64,000 bases of DNA from Halocafeteria seosinensis (Eukaryota > Sar > Bigyra > Bicosoecida), in contig LVLI01000141.1 in NCBI GenBank assembly GCA_001687465.1, forward strand, positions 62,001-126,000. Reading direction: 5' to 3'. Of this stretch, positions 1-11,206 are shown piece after piece. Made by a program: the position numbers and the translations under genes. The notes under the pieces were generated by a model, which was given only the letters and a program-made list of their open reading frames with translations, was not told the DNA's origin and made no database searches. Every line of letters begins with the position of its first letter. Within the stretch, counting starts at the first letter, position 1.

Positions 1-635
1 TGATGGTGGATGCTGACGGTGCAACAGAAGCACAGGAAGTAATCAAATGCCTCAATAAATTGAAGAAGGTAGAGAAAGATGGACTCGGAATTGCCATTGG
101 CTCGAGGGCCCACTTGGAAGAACAAAGCAAAGCGCAGGTATGACAGCTCTTGCGTAAACAATGTTATTTATACTGCTCACTTTTCTATCCCTACAGCGTA
201 GTGCGTTCCGCAAGTTCTTAATGTGGGGGTTTCACACCCTCGTTACAGTTCTTGTTGGCGGTGACCATGAAATCCACGACACACAGTGCGGATTTAAGCT
301 ATTTACTCGGGAAGCAGCTCGACTTCTCTTTCCTGTAATGCACATTGAAAGGTGGGCTTTCGATGTAGAGCTTCTTTTTCTTGCATCAAAGTGGAAGATC
401 CCAATGGTGGTAAGTTCAGGTCGCTTGCTATCTATCCCTACTGTCATTTCTGATCGCCTCCTCAACGAGATCGTCCCAGGAGGTTCCTGTTCAATGGCAC
501 GAGGTCGAGGGCTCTAAATTGGACGTATTTAGCTCGACATTGCAAATGCTGAGGGATCTCTTCACTATTCGAACTTGCTATATGCTCGGGCTTTGGAAGT
601 ACGTATCTTGTTGCGATCGTTGTATCTGCCGCTAG
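1..635 (+). CDS. ALG5: Dolichyl-phosphate beta-glucosyltransferase (3' part)
   Basis: This family transfers glucose from UDP-glucose to dolichyl phosphate on the cytosolic face of the ER, making the donor used to finish the N-glycan precursor. The 5' end lies outside the window. Visible exons are 1-137, 197-409 and 480-635, all joined in phase 0; the stop is TAG at 633. The first exon carries the GT2-family metal/nucleotide motif DADGAT. Exon 2 has the block DTQCGFKLFTREAAR and then ERWAFDVELL, both hallmark ALG5 sequences, and exon 3 has WHEVEGSKLD. The C-terminus after LGLWK is short. Family assignment is secure; the exact last residues depend on no further intron being present. Confidence 0.93.
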
Positions 636-935
636 AATGACGCAATTGCAACTGTGTACAGCCAATATGATGTGTTCGATAAGCGATACGAGATAAAGAG
701 TAAATAAGCGACTAAATCTCTGTTTAGGCCTACAAAAAATATACGTCTTCTTGCCAATTTACGGAAACAAGATAGCCCACTTTGTGAAGTTGCGAGCGTG
801 TGCACTTCCTCAGTGAGGCACCGTCGCTCAACATGAAATGTCATTGATCCTAATTCATTCCTCCGTCGTCGCACGCATTACTGAGAGGAAAAAACTTTGA
901 TTGAATGATAGAAAACCACCTCCTGAAGCAGCAGT
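636..935. other. Intergenic spacer between ALG5 and the CoA-transferase gene
   Basis: This 300-bp spacer must hold the ALG5 3' end and the promoter of the next gene. I see no convincing coding exon, hairpin or repeat in it; short frames on both strands lack homology or splice support. Confidence 0.5.
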
Positions 936-3039
936 ATGTTTGGAGTTCGGCAACACTTAGCTTCGAGGAGGCTCAACTTGTCTCTTCGGAGTACATCATC
1001 CCGACTGCACAGCCATGCCTACAACAGAGTATGTAAAGCAGTATTGCCTCAAGGGGACTCCTCGTTCAGCAGCTATTTGCACGACGAAACAGAAACGTTC
1101 ATACGTCGAGGTAAGAACCATCCTGCGTAATACGGGAAACGTGTAGATGACGTATCGTCTTGTCTGAGTGCAGAGCCTTTCCACCCGGTGTTTGGCCGTC
1201 AGCCAAAAGTGTGCAGTTCAGCGGAAGAAGCCATTGGAGACATTCTGGTATCCCATTCTACCGTCTTCCTGCAAGGAGCCGCTGCAACGCCGGTAGTCCT
1301 AGCTAATGCTTTGGCAGACGTAGCTAAAGAGGTTCGGGGTTCACCAAGGATGACTCACCAAAGTGTTCACATCATGGTTGGTATCCACCGCGTGCAGAAA
1401 GATGTCAAGGACGTGGAGGTGGTACATATTCATACCGAGGGACCAGGAAAGTATGCACAGGAAGAATTTCAAAACAACATTAGATCGTAAGCACGAAACT
1501 AGCTATCGCCATAATTCGCCTGACCTGCATAAGATACCGTTTGCAGCAATTCGTTCTTTACTGGACCAAACATGAGGGAGGCAATAAACAATGGAAGGGC
1601 TGACTACTCTCCTATGTTCTTGTCAGAAATTCCATTGCTGTTCCGGAGAGGTAAGGGTATACGACTGCCACCTCATGATCTCTGTTTTACGACTGCTTAC
1701 GACGACCGTTCAGGGTACAAGCCATTGGATGTGGCACTGATCCAGACTTCTCCCCCGGACGATCATGGGTTTTGTAGCTTAGGAGTGAGCGTCGATTGCG
1801 TGCGCGCGGCTGTACAGTGTGCCAGCTACGTTGTTTGTCAGATTAATAGATCTATGCCAAGAACGTTCGGTGACGGATTAATCCATCTTTCAAATTTCGA
1901 TCGAGTAAGTCTGAGTGATTTGGGTTTGGGCTATGCCTCATACACTTCGTAGAACACCCTTTGCAGGTAGTCTATCACAACGAACCACTCCCGGAATTGA
2001 AAGTCTCCGAACCTAACAGTCGAATCCAACGAATAGGCCAACTTATAGCGGATAATCTTGTTCGAGACGGTGCCACTCTTCAAATGGGTATTGGTGCCAT
2101 TCCAGATGCCGTCCTTAGCTGTCTCAGGAACCACACAGATCTAGGAATTCATTCTGAAATGTTTAGTGATGGGATTATCGTAGGTTGTGCCTGAACTTAG
2201 TACGCTGGTTGCTATCACATTCACGAGACATGCTGCTGCTCGGTTTTAGCAGGACCTCGTGGACAGCGGCGCCATCACTAACAAAGTGAAATCGATGCAC
2301 CCTGGTAAAATAATCGGTGGATTCTGCATAGGCACTAAGCGGCTTTATGACTACATCCATGATAACCCCGGGTATGTTATCAGCTTACTAAGGTAAAACG
2401 TTCTAAAAAGTTGTCTATTACTGTTTGCTTTCTCAGGGTGGAAATGTTAGACATTCAACATGTAAACGACACGGCCGTCATTGAACAACAGCACCTGATG
2501 ACTGCTATAAACTCAGCCATAGAAATTGATGTCACTGGGCAGATTGTTTCTGGTATGCAAACTGAGCCGTAAACTGTTGATATAATCTATGGGGAATGCA
2601 TATACGTACCTTCATATGACAGACTCCATTGGAGACCGCATATACTCAGGCGTCGGCGGACAAGTGAGTTGCTTATGGCATATTCTGTAGCTAATTTCGA
2701 TGCAAAACGACTCCGGAATCCATAATCTTCATAAATGTGCAGATCGATTTCATCCGTGGTGCTAGCCGAGCGCTCAACGGTGTCCCCATCATAGCCCTGC
2801 CTTCTACTACGTCTAAAGGCGAGAGCCGCATTGTGCCTTATCTCAAAGCAGGTGGTGGAGTGGTTACGACAAGAGCTCATGCTCATTACATTGTTACAGA
2901 ATACGGAATTGCTTCCTTGTACGGTACGACTCTACGAGAGCGGGCAAAGCAGCTGGTTGAAATAGCTCATCCAGACCACCGAGAGGAGTTAGCCAAGCAA
3001 GCTTATAGTCGTGTACATTGCACAGTGGATTGTCCGTGA
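936..3039 (+). CDS. Acetyl-CoA hydrolase / 4-hydroxybutyrate CoA-transferase family, mitochondrial
   Basis: Members move CoA between short-chain acids (acetate, succinate, 4-hydroxybutyrate), usually in mitochondria. Proposed exons: 936-1110, 1174-1331, 1398-1486, 1547-1650, 1714-1904, 1967-2179, 2253-2371, 2437-2552, 2623-2663, 2743-3039. The N-terminus is rich in Arg, Ser and Leu with no acidic residues for about 45 residues, a typical mitochondrial presequence. Family blocks follow in order: HIHTEGPGKYA, NMREAINNGRADY, PPDDHGFCSLGVSVD, LQMGIGAIPDAVL, SDGII-DLV, GKIIGGFCIGTKRLYD, SGVGGQIDFIRGA and KGESRIVPYLK. The segment 1332-1397 is a stop-free 66-nt stretch that I treat as an intron with a GTTCG donor, because it interrupts a conserved region; if it is coding, the protein gains 22 residues. 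Substrate cannot be told from sequence. Confidence 0.9.
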
Positions 3040-3199
3040 AACGATATAGAACAGCTACTCGTCCCTTAGTGGCTGCCGGGGTTCTAAATTCGCAATCGTC
3101 TCGCAGAAGGTTTGTTCGTTGTTGACCTTCCTGACAACTTCATTTGCATATCCATAGCCTGACTTCATCCAGACAACGAAGATTGCCAACCAATGGATC

Positions 3200-4050
3200 T
3201 CACTTATGCTCAGACGCTAAACTGTTCAAATATTTGATTGGTGTGTTTTTTACACTAGACATTATATCTGTGGCGCGCTTCTTAACATCCTCATGACATT
3301 CCTCAATGCTTCTGTTTGCGGGTATGGACTGCCAATACTTGTGGTCATAGAGCTTCTGATATTGCGCCTTAACTTTGGTTTGAAATGTTTTGTTTTCATA
3401 GCGCTCTTCTCCGTAACCTCCCCTCCTTTCAGTATCCTCGACTTCCATTTCCATGAAGAACACGCTATCCGGCTGCGGCAACCCGTACTCAGGGGCAGCA
3501 CACCAATCGAAGCTCATCTCATCCTTAGCGGCAGAAAATGCAACCCCAGAAAAGCTATATCTATCAACAATTACGTGTGTTCCAGAGGTAAGAAGGGATT
3601 CTATCTCTTTTCTGCGCCGATTAGCACAAGTTGGACTTCCCTAGCTGATACTTCAGTCATAACACAAATGGCTTACTTCTTCTCCCATCGGTTCGCCGAG
3701 AAGAGCAGATGAACTGAATGATCATCTAGCTCACTTGACTGGTTCAAGTACTCATTTATCATCCCACCTATAGGGGTACTCCTATCTGCAATTCCCACGA
3801 AACTTCGTTTCCCTCCGACTACAGTATTGGCGGTATTAGACTTACCCGGAAACCTCATGAATTTCGACGACTGGCCATCCTTCTCCAGAGCTTCCACCAA
3901 CTTTTGCGCCTGTGTCGTCTTTCCACATCGGTCAACACCTTCGAAAACAATGAATGCGCCTCGGGATACACCCGTATCTGTCGCCATGGTTCTGGTAAAC
4001 TGGGTGAAAATACTGTTTTTTGGCACTGCTCGTGCAGCTACCTGAAGCAT
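3200..4050 (-). CDS. Thymidylate kinase (dTMP kinase)
   Basis: The enzyme phosphorylates dTMP to dTDP in dTTP synthesis. Exons on the minus strand: 4050-3846, 3785-3677 and 3611-3200. The P-loop FEGVDRCGKTTQ, the dTMP-binding RFPDRSTPIG (formed only after splicing), HLLFSANRWE, the DRY motif in VIVDRYSFSG and the C-terminal block CAAPEYGLPQPD are all present. The first intron is exactly 60 nt and stop-free, so retention would insert 20 residues between the P-loop and the RSTPIG block. The first Met is followed by about 20 basic/hydrophobic residues before a second Met (3987); the longer form looks like an organelle-targeting leader and the shorter form would be cytosolic. The gene is divergent from RFC1, with 288 bp between starts. 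Confidence 0.93.
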
Positions 4051-4338
4051 ACCTCCTCTACCTCAAACTTAAGCAGTCCTACAACCGAGATTCTCTCTTC
4101 CTGATCATCTTCGTACCACAAATTCACCAACAGCACCCTTCATAGCGTCTGATGATCTCATTTGAATTCCACTCACGTACACGACAAACTTTTCGCATAC
4201 TTCCGTCTTCATTTGAAATCTTAGCCAATGCGCAATGCTCATACAACTGTTGCACTTGTATGGATCCGGCCCGATCCGTAGGCACCTACACTCCTCAGTT
4301 GTTGGTTGGTTGGCGAGTGATCTTTGTGTAAGGATACA
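4051..4338. promoter_or_regulatory. Shared divergent promoter, thymidylate kinase / RFC1
   Basis: The 288 bp between the two start codons must contain both promoters. Pairing of two DNA-synthesis genes head to head suggests possible co-regulation in S phase (inference). I cannot point to a specific site such as an E2F or MCB box. Confidence 0.4.
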
Positions 4339-7300
4339 ATGGATATCCGGAATTTCTTCGGTGGAGGAGGGGGCAAGAAGTCGTCTGCTGCCACGTCTCA
4401 AGCTGTGAGTGCTCCCCAGAGGCAACCTATGACCTTCCAAGGAACATTTTTCATTCTCTTATTTTATTGCTGCGCAGGATGATAAACAGAAGCAGCAGGT
4501 GAAAAAAGAGGAAACAACTGTGAAAAAGGAGCAGAATACGGCATCGAGACGGTCTCCTCGACGCCAGAAAAAGACCTCAACTTCCTCCTCCCAAGATAAT
4601 AAGACTCCTACACCAGAGCGCAAGAAGGCCCAAGGGGATCGGAAATCTCCCAGAAAAGCAAAGAGTGAGAACCAAAGTGCCGGGGACGACGATGATGATG
4701 AAGATGTTGTGGTCACGAGCACCACACGCGGCCGACGGAGACTGAACCAAACGTCTTCTAAAGGAAGTACGCACCAAACCAAGAGTGAAACGGAAACAAT
4801 TGACATGACAGACACGAAACAGTCAGACTCCGAAACCTTGCATAGCTCCCCGTCCAGACGTTCGAAATCGACAAAAGCTGGTAGTCATACCAAGACTGGC
4901 AACTCTTCCCCAAAGAGTACCACACAAAAATCGTCTCCTCGTCAAAAGAAACGGCAGCATGAAGAAGCCCCAAAGAAGGAAGTGGATCCGAACGATTTCT
5001 TCCAGAGGACCAGTCCTTCCAAAAAGCAAAAGCCCGCTCCCAGCCCTGAGAGTGAGACAGCCAGCAATCTGGAGAAAACGGAAAGCACCGACGAAGTTGA
5101 GACAGAACATCCGAAAGAGATTGGAGCTTCCTCTGCAAATACACAGCCACAACAATTGGCAGAGTCAGAGAACTATACCGAAGAAGCTACAGATGAGGAT
5201 TTACGGGCTGCTGCTGCTGAGGCGCTACCGCAAACAACCAAGTCTGGCGAGGCACTCCCAGTTGGCGAACCAAACTGCCTTGCAGGGAGTACGTTCGTTA
5301 TAACTGGTAACTTACCGACTCTGGAGCGTGACGAGGTACGTAGATGCACAAAACTATGTTTTCACTTCCCCAATTTAGGTGTTCGGCGTTGAGACAACAG
5401 GCCCGGGATTTGATTCTCTCGTATGGAGGTCGAGTGACCACTAGCGTCAGTAAAAAAACTACGTATCTAATCGCTGGAACTACTCTAGAAACTGGGCAGC
5501 CGGTAGAAGAAGTAAGTTTAACCGCCTACCGTATAACTATTGTTGGTCAATATCGACGGTAATCGTATTTGTTCACCAGAGCCGAAAGTACAAGGACGCT
5601 TCCTCAAGAGAAATCCCTATAATCTCAGAAGTAAAGCTGCTCTCGATGATTCGAAATAGTGGAAATTCTCGCAATAGTTCGTCTCCCAAGGCTGGTCCAC
5701 CCGCTCTCCCTTCGAGTTCGTCTTCGAAGAAGAAGACATCTTCAACAGCGAGTAAACCTCGTGAATATAAACATTCAAAGGAAGAAACAAATTCAAGTGC
5801 TCTTTGGGTTGATTTTCATGCACCCCAAAACTTGGGGGAACTGATTGGCAACACCGGCAATGTACGTATGCGCATTGGTTGCCCTGTTAAATCGAGAATG
5901 CAAGCTGTACCAACCAAATGCTTCCCCAGGTAAGAAAGCTCCAATCATGGCTAGAGGACTGGGAACAAATTCATTTGAAGAAGAACAAACCGCCGCCGAA
6001 GGCATCAATGAAGGAAAACCCTGGTGCTAAAGCGGCGTTGCTATCGGGTCCTCCAGGTACGGGACATATTGGGTTTGTACGGTACATGTATGCTCCATTT
6101 TGATGTTTTTGCGTATCCAGGAATCGGAAAATCCACAACTGCTCGATTGATTGCGCGTCACTGTGGCTATGAACCGTATGAGATGAATGCCTCCGACACC
6201 CGCAACAAGGACGCCATGAAAACTAAGTTGGCAGAAGTGTGCGGCAGTACGGTTCTCTCTTTTGGACAGAGCGGCCAAAATCAGCAAAAGCAGAGGCGCG
6301 TCATCATCATGGACGAAGTCGATGGCATGGGCTCTGGTATGTTTGGTGGCATTTACTGGTGGTTTGAGTCATCAATGTACGCATTTATCCGTGTATGTCC
6401 GGTGCCACAGGTGACCGCGGTGGAAGTCCGGAGCTGATTAAGACGATAAAGAATTCCCGCACACCTATTATCTGTATTTGTAATGATAGGCAGAAGAACA
6501 ATGTGAGGACGTTGGCGAATCACTGCTACGACCTCAAATTCCAACGCCCAGTGAAGGTACGACACTGACACTGGTTGTAGGGGGAGACTCTAGCGAGATT
6601 GTTGTTCTTGCTGATTGGTGTCCGCAGGCAACCATCGCTAAGAGAATGACTCAACTTGCCCAGCAGCATGGATTGAGCGTAGAGGAAAATGCCATGGAGT
6701 ATCTCGTCGAAAGCGTTGGCAACGACATTAGACAGGTATCTAAGTGCCCTATTATGCTCCAATGTTCTGGCTTCCAGGTTCTCATCCCGAAATTGTTCTG
6801 CAGGTGCTGAATGTCTTGCAAATGTGGGCTCGAAAGAGTAAGACTATGAGCTTTGCCGAACTGAAGTCCAGGTCCGGTGAAGTGAGTGCCTTTCGCTCGT
6901 TTGGGGAGCAAATATATAAGAAACACTCCTTCTGTGCTTACAGATTGACAAAGATTCGATACTTCGTATCACTGCCTTCGATGCCGCTGCCAACCTCTTC
7001 AATACGGCCTCCGGTCCTGCAGCTGTTCCTTTTTATAAGAGGTAATTCTGCATTCGATTGATATCTATCGTCCGGACTCCTCTACCCGTCTACTCTGGTC
7101 CTAAGTTACGCAGATATGAACAGTTTTTTGTCGATTACGATCTGATTCCATTGCAAGTTCAACAAGCCTATCCTCACAGCGCAAAGGTAAGCAATTGGAT
7201 GCAACCTCTCAGAGACAGCTGCTGTTCGACTTGGCAGTGGATTTCTGCAGTCTCCATCCAATGAAAAGCCAGAGTCGAAACTAAATCGAATGCGGCAGGC

Positions 7301-8323
7301 GGCAGACGCGATCTGCTTTAGTGACTTGATTAGCCAGCATATTCGTGGCCAGCAACAATGGTACCTCTTACCTGCTATGGCTGTAGCTAACGTAGACGTA
7401 AGTGTCTTCGTCGCGAGTCGCACTGATTCACGAATTGCCTTATTATGGCCCATTACTTGTGTGATTGGCGTTGTGCTAATCCAGGCTGGGTTCCGAGCTG
7501 CGGGCAGAATTGGGTTCACTGGATTTCCGGAGTGGATGGGAAGAAATTCCACCATGAATAAACATACACGAATGTTAAGCGAGCTGGGCATTCACATGAA
7601 TAGTCGGGTCAGCGGAGGTTTACGAGCACTACGTCTTGAATATCTCGAGGCTCTCCGAGGAGAATTGCTGAATCCGTTGTTGACAGAAGTACGTATGCTC
7701 ATTTTAAAGGGCCGGGATGGTTAATTGCTGTATTGTTAAACTGAATTCAGGGAAGAGAGGGAATATCAAAGACTATTGATATTTTGGACGAATATGGGAT
7801 CAGTAAGGTATGACTTCTTGTCTTGTTGACGACTTGTAGATTTAGATAGCAACATGTCTGCTTGGGCCTTCTCAGACCGATTTCACCGATAACATTCTCG
7901 ATTTCCGATTTCCGGATACCCCTGATCCACTGAAGAAACTGGATACTAAGACGAAAACGGCGTTTACGCGTGCCTATAACGCCGGAAGCCACACCTCGCA
8001 AGCTTTGCGAACACGAGAAGGGCTTACTGCGAAAAAGGGTAAGGCAAGTCGCGCCGCTCCAGCAGAAAGCATAGAGGGCGAAGAAGAAGAAGCGGAGGCA
8101 GGTAGTGATTCAGACTCGGAAGAAAGCGATTTCGATATTTCTCAATTTCAATCAAAGAAGGTACGTAAAGCAATCCATCCTACCTCATTTTTTCATGAGT
8201 GTTCCATATTTCCTTTTTTATTGCTAGCTAATACAGCGGGGCCGACAGACACCTACAAAAGCGAGTAGCAGCACCGCATCTGCAAGCAGTAGTAGCAAGA
8301 AAAAGGCGGCTAGGAAGAAATGA
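4339..8323 (+). CDS. RFC1: Replication factor C large subunit
   Basis: RFC1 is the large AAA+ subunit of the clamp loader that places PCNA on primer-template DNA. Exons: 4339-4404, 4478-5336, 5401-5511, 5580-5861, 5930-6056, 6121-6336, 6411-6556, 6627-6735, 6804-6881, 6944-7041, 7114-7186, 7251-7397, 7485-7688, 7751-7807, 7876-8160, 8237-8323. The N-terminus MDIRNFFG is the conserved start and resembles a PCNA-binding (PIP) box. A charged disordered region follows, then a BRCT domain (FVITGNLPTLERDE to YGGRVTTSVSKKTTYLIAG), Walker A (SGPPGIGKSTTA, formed across a splice), NASDTRNK, Walker B (VIIMDEVDGM) and the sensor block CICNDR. The C-terminal RFC1 domain includes FTGFPEWMGRNST and AFTRAYNA. 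The last exon is Lys/Ser rich, an NLS-like tail. For exon 3 I chose the acceptor at 5400, not the one near 5379, because only it keeps the BRCT frame. Confidence 0.96.
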
Positions 8324-8724
8324 GACATACTTTCACCGCATTTTGCATAAATTTGTGTCGTTGATACTCCAGTAGTCTCTGTGCCTCCTCGCTTGTTCCA
8401 TACCACCCACATAGGATAGAGTTTACTCCTGCCAAGAAACCAGCAAATTGCCGAACGCAGAATGATAACAACACAGCGCCTTTCGCCCCAGCTAAGCTTG
8501 CCCACCATACAGCGTATTAAAATCACGGGTCTTACAACGAGGTACATCGCAAGTGTAGCAGCTTGAAGATTCGGTGCCGACGTGATAGAATGTTGGTCCC
8601 ACGAACACTAGGCCCTAGGGGGATGGTAGTGTCATTGCGTCTAGTTTGGATTGTGAGCGGGAGCACAATTTCAATTTTCGCGGCACGTGTCTGCAGATGG
8701 CAAAAAGTTTCTTGACCCCAGAAG
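8324..8724. other. Intergenic spacer after RFC1
   Basis: About 400 bp between the RFC1 stop and the next start. A minus-strand frame here is rich in Leu/Phe only because it lies opposite Lys/Glu codons; I see no gene, repeat or RNA. Confidence 0.5.
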
Positions 8725-10520
8725 ATGTGCGAAAACTTGACTAAATGTTGTGGTGAGTATCTACGGAAAGTCTGCTGGCCTCGGGGACTGCCTCAACCTC
8801 AAGGCACACGGCATTCTCATTGCATGTATCGTCTGCAGGTATCGCCATCAGCGTGATCAGCATCATTTTTCACATTGTATTGTTTGCGGCCCCAGTGTGG
8901 TTCTTCTGCTCTCTGACGGATCCTCTTTTGGATGAGTATGACAATGATGTGAACATAGTATACGGGCTTTTCTACAAGGTTGTCGTAAGTGCAGATTGTA
9001 TAGGAATCCGCGCAAGAGTGCTCAACATGCAGATACTTGAGTATATATGCAGGATTACCCATTCATGTATAGTTATGGTAGTTACGAGGAGGAGGAGGAA
9101 ACAACCTACGGCGAAGGTACTCATCGAGTACCCTTCTTTCAGAGCTTGGAACATGCCCCAACGAAAGCCAGAGTGACCTCCGTACTTTACACTATCATGA
9201 AAATCCAAATGATCATCTCGGCTGGATTGCTTTTGCGAGTAGTCTCATTGATATGCCAGGAAAAAAAGCTGAATGAAAACCCCCACAAGGCCCAATGGAA
9301 ATTTTTCGGTATGTTGCTTCGTGGTGCCATGGTACATGTCCAGATCAGCTGATGCATTGTCTCGCAAAATTCGTCCAATGAATGCAGTAGCAAACTGGTT
9401 TATCTGTGGACTCGTGGGCTTTATTACCCAAGTTCGTCATTAATTACGTATACACGAATCTAGAATTGTATGACGTGTCATTTGCTGAATGTTGCAGTTT
9501 CTCGGGTTTCTAGGCTTTTCCTTGGATGAGTGTCCTTCGTTTCTGGCGCCATACTTTTGCATGCTTTTGTCATTCATTAATTTTGCTTACTTCAAGAACG
9601 TAACGAAGAAGTTCGACAAAGATGAAAACCCATTTGCAACAAATACATTTAAGCCTGCCTCGGCTACTCCGCGAAGTACTGGCACGTCCTCAGCTCAAGG
9701 AAGAGGTATACAGGTGAGTGCGATCCAATGCTCAATGCTACTGCAGTGTCTCAACGGACATTTATCAAATATTGATGCGATGCAGATGTCGACGATCAGG
9801 CAACCGAAGGCAGCAGGTCTTCACTCTGGGGTTCGTCCTTTATGTAGAAAGGTGTAAGCCTGTCTACTTCATGTGTGTGTGTGTGTGTGTGTGTGTGTCT
9901 GCTGCTGCAGGCGATGAACGGGAACCATGCCATGCAGATGCAATTTGTAAGCGCTACCATAAATGGCTTTATGTATGTCGTTCTTGTTGAAACATGAACT
10001 ATTATTTGTATACAGGCTCATGGTTCCGCTAATCCTCCCCAAGAATGGGGAATGGTAAGTGAGAAATTTGAGTATTATCGGACGGAGTTGATTTTCCCTT
10101 TGATACCCCTTCTTGGTATATCGGATGCGTTTCGGGATTGCAGGGTCACATTGGTCCTATGCATGTAAATCCGGTGGCACCAGGGGTATGATCATTTCAG
10201 TTTCTTGTACCGCGTTTTTCACTCTCAGACTCGATATTTGCTAACGTTTATGTAACGTTTCAGGGGCCGTATCAGCAACCAGTGCCGCATCAGATGTACT
10301 CTGGGGCTGGCATGCATGCTCAAATGGTATGACTCTTGTTCATGCTCTTTCAAAACTGTATCTCACGCATGCCTACTTATATCTACAGCCGGGGGTACAA
10401 GGAAGTGCACCGTCTGGCCAAATGAGTGGAGAGTCAACACCCGCCCAAGATCAGGGATCCTCTTATCAACAATCTACAAGTTATGCAGCAGATGAACCTC
10501 CGCCGAGCTACTACATATAA
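8725..10520 (+). CDS. Unrecognised four-span membrane protein with P/Q-rich tail
   Basis: I do not recognise the family. Eleven exons: 8725-8752, 8839-8984, 9053-9308, 9388-9431, 9498-9713, 9786-9830, 9911-9946, 10016-10054, 10144-10185, 10264-10326, 10389-10520. The start ATG at 8725 is the only one that keeps frame through the first 28-nt exon. Four hydrophobic segments are visible: near residues 11-33, a second after the acidic YEEEEETTY loop, a third spanning VANWFICGLVGFITQ, and a fourth in APYFCMLLSFINFAYF. After the last span come an NPF tripeptide (a possible EH-domain ligand, as in SCAMP proteins) and a Gly/Pro/Gln/Met-rich tail built from six small phase-0 exons, ending in PPPSYYI, which contains a PPxY WW-domain ligand. 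Trafficking at endosomes is an inference from those two motifs only. Two introns use GTTCGT donors. A WW/EH-binding scaffold is one option; a SCAMP is unlikely because the N-terminus lacks NPF repeats. Confidence 0.75.
9872..9898. repeat. (TG)n microsatellite in intron
   Basis: An uninterrupted TG dinucleotide run lies inside the intron 9831-9910 of the four-span membrane protein gene. It fills much of the intron polypyrimidine/spacing region, so length changes could affect splicing. Confidence 0.9.
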
Positions 10521-10608
10521 TGTGCGGTTCTACATTGCTCATTCCATGTGAGGTGCGCCAATAGTCGATGAAAATCAAACGCACGTGTAAGTTATGATGA
10601 AGAAAATG
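10521..10608. other. Short spacer downstream of the membrane protein gene
   Basis: Presumed 3' UTR of the four-span membrane protein gene. No other signal seen. Confidence 0.4.
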
Positions 10609-11034
10609 TCAACTGCATGATACTGTCAGTCTGTACGTTGTATCCACCATGACCCGAGCACTACGCATGTTGCAAACACCGGTGGTTGCAGAGTAGAATC
10701 CGTCAGTTTGAATAAACAATTGAAGAAGTTTCATGTTATGTACGCATCCTCTTATCGAGGAACGATATTCGTCCGTGTTCAGCAGCCACGGTCTTGCTTT
10801 CCGCTCAGCTGCGCTAATGTGCGCCCGGATGAGACGCCAGAGATTGTGCTCAGGTGGCACCGCCGCTGTACCTGCCACAGCGACAGCAGAATTACGGGCA
10901 ACTTTAAGCATGGAAGAAGAAGACCCCGTACCTGCCACAGCGATACGAGAACCACTTGCATACCCGTTAGGCGCCGACTTCTTGGCTTTCACTTCTGCTT
11001 GTCTCTGTGATGAGGAGTGTTGTTTTGAGTACAT
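10609..11034 (-). CDS. Hypothetical 141-residue protein with internal Ala/Val repeat
   Basis: An ATG-initiated single-exon frame of 141 codons with no family I recognise. The N-terminal third is basic and polar; residues ~30-55 contain two related Ala-Val-Ala-Gly-Thr units. At DNA level a 16-nt unit recurs at 10868-10883 and 10928-10943, exactly 60 nt apart, so the repeat is in frame and would repeat 20 residues. The in-frame spacing mildly supports coding. The C-terminal half has several Cys. No intron is needed, unlike most neighbours. It may instead be a chance frame in this gene-poor stretch. Confidence 0.3.
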   Translation of the reverse strand: MYSKQHSSSQRQAEVKAKKSAPNGYASGSRIAVAGTGSSSSMLKVARNSAVAVAGTAAVPPEHNLWRLIRAHISAAERKARPWLLNTDEYRSSIRGCVHNMKLLQLFIQTDGFYSATTGVCNMRSARVMVDTTYRLTVSCS

Positions 11035-11159
11035 ACAGTATTGAAGCTGTCATCGCATGGTACCAATGTACCGTACCATCACACAGTCCCAAATACTTAG
11101 TCTCTTCATGCTTTCTTTGCGATGCCGCTGTGCGTGGTGCGTCGGTGGCTATATGTGAC

Positions 11160-11162
<3 letters not shown>

Positions 11163-11198
<36 letters not shown>

Positions 11199-11206
11199 TG
11201 TGTGTG
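11163..11206. repeat. (TG)n microsatellite, intergenic
   Basis: A TG dinucleotide run of about 44 bp with one interruption (TTTG). It is intergenic and therefore more likely polymorphic than functional. Confidence 0.9.

Noticed and set aside
5337-5380. Shorter RFC1 intron using the TTTAG acceptor near 5379
   Set aside because: It shifts the frame and destroys the BRCT domain; the CAACAG acceptor at 5400 restores the family sequence.
8224-8547. Hydrophobic minus-strand frame with apparent membrane segments
   Set aside because: The hydrophobicity comes from being opposite the Lys/Ser/Ala-rich end of RFC1.
8725-10520. Calling the four-span protein a SCAMP because of its NPF motif
   Set aside because: SCAMPs have N-terminal NPF repeats and a different core; here NPF is C-terminal to the last span and occurs once.
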